From contig DATAVR010000033.1 of assembly GCA_036267635.1 (NCBI GenBank), forward strand, positions 4,742 to 68,741: DNA of 64,000 bases. The letters are read 5' to 3'. Shown piece by piece: positions 58,699 to 64,000 of this stretch. Origin of the DNA: JADGRB01 sp036267635. GTDB lineage: Bacteria; Myxococcota_A; Polyangia; Fen-1088. The notes beneath the pieces are model-generated. The model was not told the DNA's origin. It ran no database searches and saw only the letters and a program-made list of their open reading frames with translations. A program made the translations under genes and the position numbers. Position 1 is the first letter of the stretch. The number at the start of each line of letters is the position of its first letter.

Positions 58699-60173
58699 TC
58701 GTCCCCGTCGTCACCATTCGTTCGGTCGCCTACCTCGCGGCCAGCCTGCTGTTCATCTTGAGCCTGCGCGGGCTCTCCACCCAGGAGAGCGCGCGGCAGG
58801 GGAACCGCTTCGGCATCATCGGCATGCTGGTGGCGGTGGTGATGACGGCGGTGGCGCTGCTCATCCCCGGCGAGAGCGCGGCCGCCGCGCCCGACACCAC
58901 CGTGGTCGGCGTGCTGGGCGGTGCGTTGGGGATCGGCTGCGTGATCGGCGCGCTGCTCGCCACGCGCGTGGCGATGACCTCGATGCCCGAGCTGGTGGCG
59001 ATCCTGCACAGCTTCGTCGGCGCGGCGGCGGTGCTGGTCGGCATCGCGACCTACCTGCAGCCGGCGGGGGTCGACGCGGCCGATCGCAGCGCGCACCTGG
59101 GCGAGATCTACGTCGGCATCCTGGTCGGCGCCGTCACCTTCAGCGGCTCGGTGATCGCCTTCGGCAAGCTGCGCGGCAAGATCGGCAGCAAGCCGCTGCT
59201 GCTCCCCGGCCGGCACATCCTGAACATCATCGCGCTCACCCTCTGCGTGGCGCTGGGGGTGATCTTCCAGCGCGCCGACGTCGCCTGGCCCGATCCGGGG
59301 ATGCGCCTCACCGACGCGGGGATGCCGGCGCTGCTGGCCATGACCGGGATCGCGCTCTTGCTCGGCGTGCACATGGTGATGGCGATCGGCGGCGGCGACA
59401 TGCCGGTGGTCGTGTCGCTGCTCAACAGCTACTCGGGCTGGGCGGCGGCCGCCGCCGGCTTCATGCTCTCGAACGACCTGCTGATCATCACCGGCGCGCT
59501 GGTCGGCAGCTCGGGCGCCATCCTCAGCTACATCATGTGCAAGGCGATGAACCGGTCGATCCTCAACGTGATCCTGGGCGGCTTCGGCGCGGAGAGCGGC
59601 GCCAAGCCGGCCGCGGGCGGCGCCGCCGTGCCGGCCGGCAAGGTCAACGAGACCACCGTCGATCAGGTGGCCGAGCTGCTGCTGGCGGCGCGCAGCGTGA
59701 TCATCGTGCCCGGCTACGGGATGGCAGTCGCGCAGGCGCAGCATCCGGTCAAGGAGATCTCGTCGCTGCTGATCGAAAAGGGGATCAAATGCCGTTACGC
59801 GATCCATCCGGTCGCCGGGCGGCTCCCTGGACACATGAACGTGCTGCTGGCCGAGGCGTCGGTCTCTTACGACATCGTCAAGGAGATGGACGAGATCAAC
59901 GAGGACTTCCCGACCACCGACGTGGTGATGGTGATCGGCGCCAACGACATCGTGAACCCGTCGGCCGAGGAGGATCCGAGCAGCCCCATCTACGGCATGC
60001 CGGTGCTGCAGGTCTGGAAGGCCGCGCGCGTGGTGATGCTCAAGCGCGGGATGGCGGCTGGCTACGCGGGGGTCGACAACCCGCTCGTCTACAACGACAA
60101 CACGCTGATGCTGTTCGGCGACGCCAAGCAGAGCGTCACCAAGCTGCTCACCGCGCTCCGCGCCGGCGGCTGA
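58695..60173 (+). CDS. pntB: NAD(P) transhydrogenase subunit beta
   Basis: 492 residues. About nine membrane helices fill residues 1-280 (for example AYLAASLLFILSLRGLS, VIGALLATRVAMTSMPELVAILHSF, HMVMAIGGGDMPVVVSLLNSYSGWAAA, parts), and the C-terminal domain III (about 305-492) binds NADP(H): VIIVPGYGMAVAQAQHPV, RYAIHPVAGRLPGHMNVLLAEASVSYD, VMVIGANDIVNPSAEEDPSSPIYGMPVLQVW and VFMLKRGMAAGYAGVDNPL-like RMAAGYAGVDNPL (parts). Completes the PntAB proton-translocating enzyme. Coupled by ATGA to pntA. Its stop precedes the convergent GT-C gene by one base. Confidence 0.95.
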   Translation: MIVPVVTIRSVAYLAASLLFILSLRGLSTQESARQGNRFGIIGMLVAVVMTAVALLIPGESAAAAPDTTVVGVLGGALGIGCVIGALLATRVAMTSMPELVAILHSFVGAAAVLVGIATYLQPAGVDAADRSAHLGEIYVGILVGAVTFSGSVIAFGKLRGKIGSKPLLLPGRHILNIIALTLCVALGVIFQRADVAWPDPGMRLTDAGMPALLAMTGIALLLGVHMVMAIGGGDMPVVVSLLNSYSGWAAAAAGFMLSNDLLIITGALVGSSGAILSYIMCKAMNRSILNVILGGFGAESGAKPAAGGAAVPAGKVNETTVDQVAELLLAARSVIIVPGYGMAVAQAQHPVKEISSLLIEKGIKCRYAIHPVAGRLPGHMNVLLAEASVSYDIVKEMDEINEDFPTTDVVMVIGANDIVNPSAEEDPSSPIYGMPVLQVWKAARVVMLKRGMAAGYAGVDNPLVYNDNTLMLFGDAKQSVTKLLTALRAGG

Positions 60174-60174
60174 G

Positions 60175-62169
60175 TCAGCGCGCCAGCCGCCCGATCTCGG
60201 TGCGCGCGCGGGCGGCGGCCAGGTGGTGGGGGGCGAGCGCGAGAAAGGCACGGAACGCGGTGACGGCGTCCGCCGTCCGGTGCAGCGCCTCGAAGGCGAA
60301 GGCCTGCGCCAGGCGCGCCTCGGGCTGGTTCGGGTCGGCCGCCAGCGCGGCGCTGAGATCGATCTCGGCTTCGCGGGCCCGTCCGAGCGACATGAGCGCC
60401 AGGCCCCGGTTGGCGCGCGCGTGGGGATCGTCGAGGCCGGCGTAGGCCTCGACGGCCGCCGCGGCGTCGCCGTTCTTGAGCGCCAGATCGCCGCGCGCGC
60501 TCGCCGCCGCGTCACGCTCGCCGGCGTCGAGGCAACCGGGGGTCCGGGCGGCCGCACTGTACGCGTCGCGGGCGCGCGCTTCGTCGCCGAGCTCGAGGAA
60601 AACGTCGCCGCTGCGCTTGTCCCAGTCGCAGTCGCTGACCGGCGATCCGGCCGGGCGCCCCTCCAGCGCCGTGGCGGTGACGCCGGCGCCGCGGGCGAAG
60701 GAGAACGTCATCGGGATCTCGTCGCGCGCGATGAGCGCCGCGAAGCCGGGGAGACGGGCCGCGAACACCAGCGCATCGGCGTCGCGGTAAACGAGCGCCC
60801 AGCGTGTGGGATCGAACAGCGCTGCACGCGGGTTGACATCCGGGTAGCTGACCAGCGCCGCGGTGACCCCGAACCGGGAGAGGAACGCCTGCCATTCGGC
60901 GCGCGCAAGATCATCGCGGCGAAGCGTGGCGTGCATGGCGTTCGGGTAGCTGTTGATGCGCGGATCCTGGAAGACGCGGTGCCGACCGGCCCAGTGCCAG
61001 GTCAGATAGGAGCCGACCTCGAGATCGTTGTACATCCGGTCGGCGAGGCCGTTGTCGTCGACGAAGCGGATCGCCGCTTCAGGGACGAGGTCGGGCTCGA
61101 GGCCGAGGTCGACGAATCGCTCGCCGTGGCGCGCGGCCGACAGGCGCGGCATCAGCGTCAGCCCCGCCAGCGCGGCGGTGACGGCGATGGTCGCGTAGTG
61201 AGATCCCGCGATGGGGCGCGCGCGGACCGTTGCGCGGCGCGCGAGCTCGGTGAGCGAGACAGCCAGGATCGGTCCGCCGAGGATGGCGAATTCCGCGACG
61301 AAGCGGATGCGGCGCGCGCCCAAGAGGGCGAGCGCCACCGCCGGGAGCAGCTGCCGGAGCCGGCGTTCCGGCAGCGCGGCGGCCAGCAGCACGCCGGCGG
61401 CGACGAAGAAGAACGGGCCGTCGAGCGGCCAGCTCGCCGCGCGGTATTCCTGCAGCGGGCGGAGCCAGGGCATTCGCCAGTGATTGGCGATGTAGGTCAG
61501 GGCGCCGGCGCCTGAGGGCGTGGCGAATATGAACGGCACGAGCAGGAGGGCAACCAGCGCCGCACGCTTCGCATCGACGCCCCGTCGGTCGATGACCGCG
61601 CCGGCCGCGTAGAGGGCAAGCAGGGCAGGGGCCAGGAAGAAGCAGGAGTTGGCGTTGGCCCAGACGAGCGCCAGGGGGACGAGCGCGAAGAGCGCGCGTG
61701 GCCGCCCGGCTTCGGCGCGCTCGACGGCCAGCAAGAGATAGCCGAGCCCGAGGAAGGTACAGAGGTGCGGGCGCTCGACGAACCGGGGCTCGGCCGCCCA
61801 GGCCGCGAGCGCCAGCGCGGCCGCGGCTGCGGCCGGGTGCGCGCCCCGTCGGAGGGCGCACCGGAAGAGGAGCGCCCAGGTGGCGAGCACGAACGCCGTC
61901 TTCAGCAGCACCGTCCCGGCGATCCCGCCGGCGCGGTAGGCGAGGGCCAGGACGATCTGAAACAGCCAGGCCAGGTTGACGTCGCGCGCCTCGGGCCAGG
62001 TGAACGACAGCAGGTTCGTGCGGGGGACGGCGTGGTGGGCGAGGATGAGATCGCCGAGCCGCAGGTTGAAGAAGAGATCGGTCTCGTCCATCGGAACGAG
62101 GCAACGACCGGCGACGAACAGCAGCAACGCCACCAGCGCCGCGATCTCCGGACCGCGTTTGGGGGTCAC
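60175..62169 (-). CDS. Multi-helix membrane protein with TPR-like tail, GT-C-like
   Basis: 664 residues. Residues about 10-360 contain about ten membrane helices (IAALVALLLFVAGRCLVP, FALVPLALVWANANSCFFLAPALLAL and others), with a first periplasmic loop holding DETDLFFNLRLGDLI, where GT-C glycosyltransferases carry acidic catalytic residues. The middle (MYNDLEVGSYLTWHWAG, VFQDPRINSYPNAMH) is conserved in a family of such membrane proteins. The C-terminal 130 residues are TPR-like (ALMSLGRAREAEIDLSAALAADPNQPEARLAQAFAFEALH in part). Function is unknown; a glycan or lipid-linked transferase is plausible. Start ATG 62169 overlaps the stop of the upstream gene by 4 bases (ATGA). Confidence 0.7.
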   Translation of the reverse strand: MTPKRGPEIAALVALLLFVAGRCLVPMDETDLFFNLRLGDLILAHHAVPRTNLLSFTWPEARDVNLAWLFQIVLALAYRAGGIAGTVLLKTAFVLATWALLFRCALRRGAHPAAAAAALALAAWAAEPRFVERPHLCTFLGLGYLLLAVERAEAGRPRALFALVPLALVWANANSCFFLAPALLALYAAGAVIDRRGVDAKRAALVALLLVPFIFATPSGAGALTYIANHWRMPWLRPLQEYRAASWPLDGPFFFVAAGVLLAAALPERRLRQLLPAVALALLGARRIRFVAEFAILGGPILAVSLTELARRATVRARPIAGSHYATIAVTAALAGLTLMPRLSAARHGERFVDLGLEPDLVPEAAIRFVDDNGLADRMYNDLEVGSYLTWHWAGRHRVFQDPRINSYPNAMHATLRRDDLARAEWQAFLSRFGVTAALVSYPDVNPRAALFDPTRWALVYRDADALVFAARLPGFAALIARDEIPMTFSFARGAGVTATALEGRPAGSPVSDCDWDKRSGDVFLELGDEARARDAYSAAARTPGCLDAGERDAAASARGDLALKNGDAAAAVEAYAGLDDPHARANRGLALMSLGRAREAEIDLSAALAADPNQPEARLAQAFAFEALHRTADAVTAFRAFLALAPHHLAAARARTEIGRLAR

Positions 62170-64000
62170 GGCGCGATCCCGTAGACCCGCGCGTCGGGCG
62201 ACTCGTAGCGGAGTCGGAACAGCTCGGGGTGGGCGTCGGCCCAGGCGCGTTCGACGGGGAAGCGGTCGCCGTCGGCGGCGACGTTGCGCGCGACGATCTC
62301 GTCGAGCGCCGCCACGAACAGCACCTCGGCCCCGGCCGCGCGCAGGTTCCGCAGCCAGGTATCGAAGCCGGCACCGTCGCGATAGGGGGCCGGCTCGGGC
62401 GTCGCGGCGCGCCCCGGCGGCGCCGTCCGGCGGCCGAAGTCGTGCAGACGATCGCCCGGTTTGCCCGCGACGTTCACGTAGCTGACGTGGTTGGCGAGCT
62501 CGCGCCCGGTGAGCGGGAACGCCAGGTTCGTGCCGGTGTAGGCGACGCGCGTGCCCTGGACGTTGGCGCGAAACCAGGCCCAGGTGTCGTCGATTCCGGT
62601 GCCGATGCCGTAGCCCGGATCGCGGGCTCGATAGTCCCGAAGGCCGCGGGTGAGGGCCGCCGCGCCGGCCGCTGTCGCCAGCACGATGGCCGCGACGGCT
62701 GTCGAGCGGCGCGCGCGGGCCGGGACGCGATCCCAGAGGAGGTCAGCGGCGAGCCCGACCACCGCCGCCAGCGTGGCCCAGAACCGTTCTGGAACGGGCG
62801 GAAGCTCCCCGCCCGCGCCCTCCAGCAGAGCGGCGCCCAACGTGATGACCACCGCGTATCGGCCGGGCACCGTCGTCGCGCGGGCGATCCCCAGCCCGAT
62901 CACCACCGCCGCGACGCCGAAGGCGGCGAACAAGAAGCGGCTCTCCTGATAGGGGACCGCGAACCAGAAGAGCGCCGTCAACCCCGCCAGCAGCCACTTC
63001 TCGAGCGCGCCCCGCGAACAGAGGAGCGCTGTTGCGACGGCCAGGCAGAAGCCTTTCCCGGCGGCGATCCAGATCGCGGCCAGCGCGCGGAGATCGGTCG
63101 TCGGGAGGTGGTAGATCCAGGCGCGCATCGCGGCTCGATCGTAGAGGCCCGGCAGGCCGAAGGAGGCCACCGGGTAGAACGGATTGCCGGTCAGCCAGGC
63201 GTTTCGCGCGTACCAGAACCCTCCCGTCGCCATCACGACCGCGGCAGCGGCGGCGAGGACGCGGGGGCGCGCGCGCCGCTGCTTGACGAGCACGGCGACC
63301 ATCGCGACCGCGAACGGCATGGCCATCAGCGCAGCCACGTACTTCGTTCCGATGGCCAGCCCCAGCGCGGCCGCGGCGGTGAGCAGATCGCCGTCGTTGG
63401 GTCTCTTTCGCAGTCGGTCGAGGAACGGCAAGGTGGCGAGCAGCAGCGCCGCCATCCCGAGATCGCTCATCGCCGTGCGGGCTTGCTGCCAGATCTCGGG
63501 GATCCAGAAGAAGGCCAGCCCGGCACCGAGCGCGGCGGTCCGGCTGCCGCCCCCCTCGCGCACCGCCGCCACCACCGCCAGAACGCCGAGCGCCGCGAAC
63601 GCGATCTGTCCCGACCCGGCCAGGTAGTCCGAGTGGAGCGGGGCCATCAGGAACGCGAACCAGAGCTCGAGGTTCGACGGCGCGTAAGCAGGGGACGGAT
63701 CGCCGAAGACCGCGGGGACGATCGTCAGGCGGCGCTCGGCGAGCCAGGTGGCGGGCGTGTGCAGATGATAGGAGAGGGTGTCGTAGAGAAAGACGGTCTT
63801 GTCGAACCCGGCCCAGAGGCGCAGCACGAGCGCCGCGGCGAGCGCGGAGAGGAGCGCGACGTCGACCGTGGCGAGCGGTGCGCGCGGGGCCTCTCGGCTC
63901 GGTCGCACGAGTCCGCGCGTACTGCGCGCGATCGCCAGGGCGGCGAAGGCGGCGAGGCCGAGGGCGAGCAGCGTGGCCCGCGCGCCGAGCCGACCACAGG
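62166..64000 (-). CDS. GT-C-like membrane glycosyltransferase, 5' end possibly outside the window
   Basis: Up to 611 codons. About ten membrane helices, with a first loop of the GT-C type (FDKTVFLYDTLSYHLHTPATW, Asp/Tyr/His near the lipid-sugar site), further loops with MSDLGMAALLLATLPFLDRL and a C-terminal soluble part (VAYTGTNLAFPLTGRELANHVSYVNV in part). Dolichol/polyprenol-phosphate sugar transferases have this design; the sugar is unknown. The first in-frame start seen is GTG 63908, but the frame stays open to position 64000 with a hydrophobic stretch (LLALGLAAFAALAIA) and high GC at third positions, so the real start may lie outside the window. It is translationally coupled (ATGA) to the gene downstream. 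Confidence 0.72.
   Translation of the reverse strand, partial: CGRLGARATLLALGLAAFAALAIARSTRGLVRPSREAPRAPLATVDVALLSALAAALVLRLWAGFDKTVFLYDTLSYHLHTPATWLAERRLTIVPAVFGDPSPAYAPSNLELWFAFLMAPLHSDYLAGSGQIAFAALGVLAVVAAVREGGGSRTAALGAGLAFFWIPEIWQQARTAMSDLGMAALLLATLPFLDRLRKRPNDGDLLTAAAALGLAIGTKYVAALMAMPFAVAMVAVLVKQRRARPRVLAAAAAVVMATGGFWYARNAWLTGNPFYPVASFGLPGLYDRAAMRAWIYHLPTTDLRALAAIWIAAGKGFCLAVATALLCSRGALEKWLLAGLTALFWFAVPYQESRFLFAAFGVAAVVIGLGIARATTVPGRYAVVITLGAALLEGAGGELPPVPERFWATLAAVVGLAADLLWDRVPARARRSTAVAAIVLATAAGAAALTRGLRDYRARDPGYGIGTGIDDTWAWFRANVQGTRVAYTGTNLAFPLTGRELANHVSYVNVAGKPGDRLHDFGRRTAPPGRAATPEPAPYRDGAGFDTWLRNLRAAGAEVLFVAALDEIVARNVAADGDRFPVERAWADAHPELFRLRYESPDARVYGIAP

Noticed and set aside
58137..60557. 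Very long open frame (over 800 codons) antisense to pntAB and similar antisense frames opposite 1989-4895 and 17468-19885
   Set aside because: High GC at third codon positions leaves antisense frames open; the products are Arg/Pro/His-rich and match nothing, while the sense strand has clear families.
1..64000. rRNA or tRNA genes, insertion sequences, prophage, large biosynthetic gene cluster
   Set aside because: No conserved rRNA segment, cloverleaf-like sequence, transposase or integrase, inverted-repeat-bounded element, or PKS/NRPS/RiPP hallmark was recognised by eye.

Overview
This is a high-GC chromosomal window that reads as a myxobacterium (Myxococcota, probably the Polyangia side). 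The sequence-based reasons are a MYXO-CTERM-like C-terminus (1989-4895), a MopE-type metal-binding tail on a CotH protein (27810-29291), two eukaryote-like Ser/Thr kinases, an FHA/sigma-54 activator, a SpoIIE-type phosphatase, and about ten cell-surface proteins in which an export signal is followed by a long Gly-rich GGxGG-type spacer and then one folded domain. No rRNA, tRNA, transposase, prophage, CRISPR array or biosynthetic cluster was recognised. The species is an inference.

Layout. 1-5.5 kb: 5' part of mtnA (minus), a DUF763 protein and a large propeller-like surface protein. 5.5-12.1 kb: a frameshifted antitoxin, small lipoproteins, a LamG-like lipoprotein, DUF4331, a GH11 xylanase lipoprotein and an RCC1-like lipoprotein. 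12.1-17.4 kb: two Fe(II)/2OG-type oxygenases, an NAD(P)-binding protein, a second LamG lipoprotein, SlyX and a TPR protein. 17.5-29.3 kb: a DUF2231 plus metal-binding-motif membrane protein, an arylsulfotransferase-like lipoprotein, a CHAP peptidase lipoprotein, a broken pentapeptide protein, an alkylation-repair operon (Ada-AlkA fusion plus Ogt), a DUF3616 lipoprotein and a CotH lipoprotein. 29.4-38.1 kb: an outer-membrane-like protein, a spermidine-synthase-like enzyme, a cold-shock protein, then the most notable locus: an FHA/sigma-54 activator translationally coupled to a transmembrane Ser/Thr kinase whose periplasmic half is a GH6 (cellobiohydrolase) domain without its catalytic acid and base. 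38-46.5 kb: a CE12-like esterase, two coupled MuiA/DUF4139 proteins, a membrane protein and a DUF1566 lipoprotein. 46.6-54 kb: a PEGA-tailed Ser/Thr kinase with two beta-sandwich proteins, a GxSxG esterase, a MIF-like protein, an FKBP lipoprotein and a LacI-sensor/SpoIIE phosphatase fusion. 54-64 kb: DUF4230 plus a papain-like-fold protein, hicB with a wrecked hicA, pntAB, and two GT-C-like membrane proteins, the last running to the window edge.

How the genes may work together (inference). A GH11 xylanase, a CE12-like pectin esterase and a CE1-like esterase suggest use of plant-wall polysaccharides. The kinase with a GH6-derived sensor is well placed to detect beta-1,4-glucan fragments and pass the signal by phosphorylation to the FHA domain of the activator encoded just upstream. 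Three small genes are broken by indels (PF09720-like antitoxin, pentapeptide protein, hicA); real decay and assembly error cannot be told apart here.
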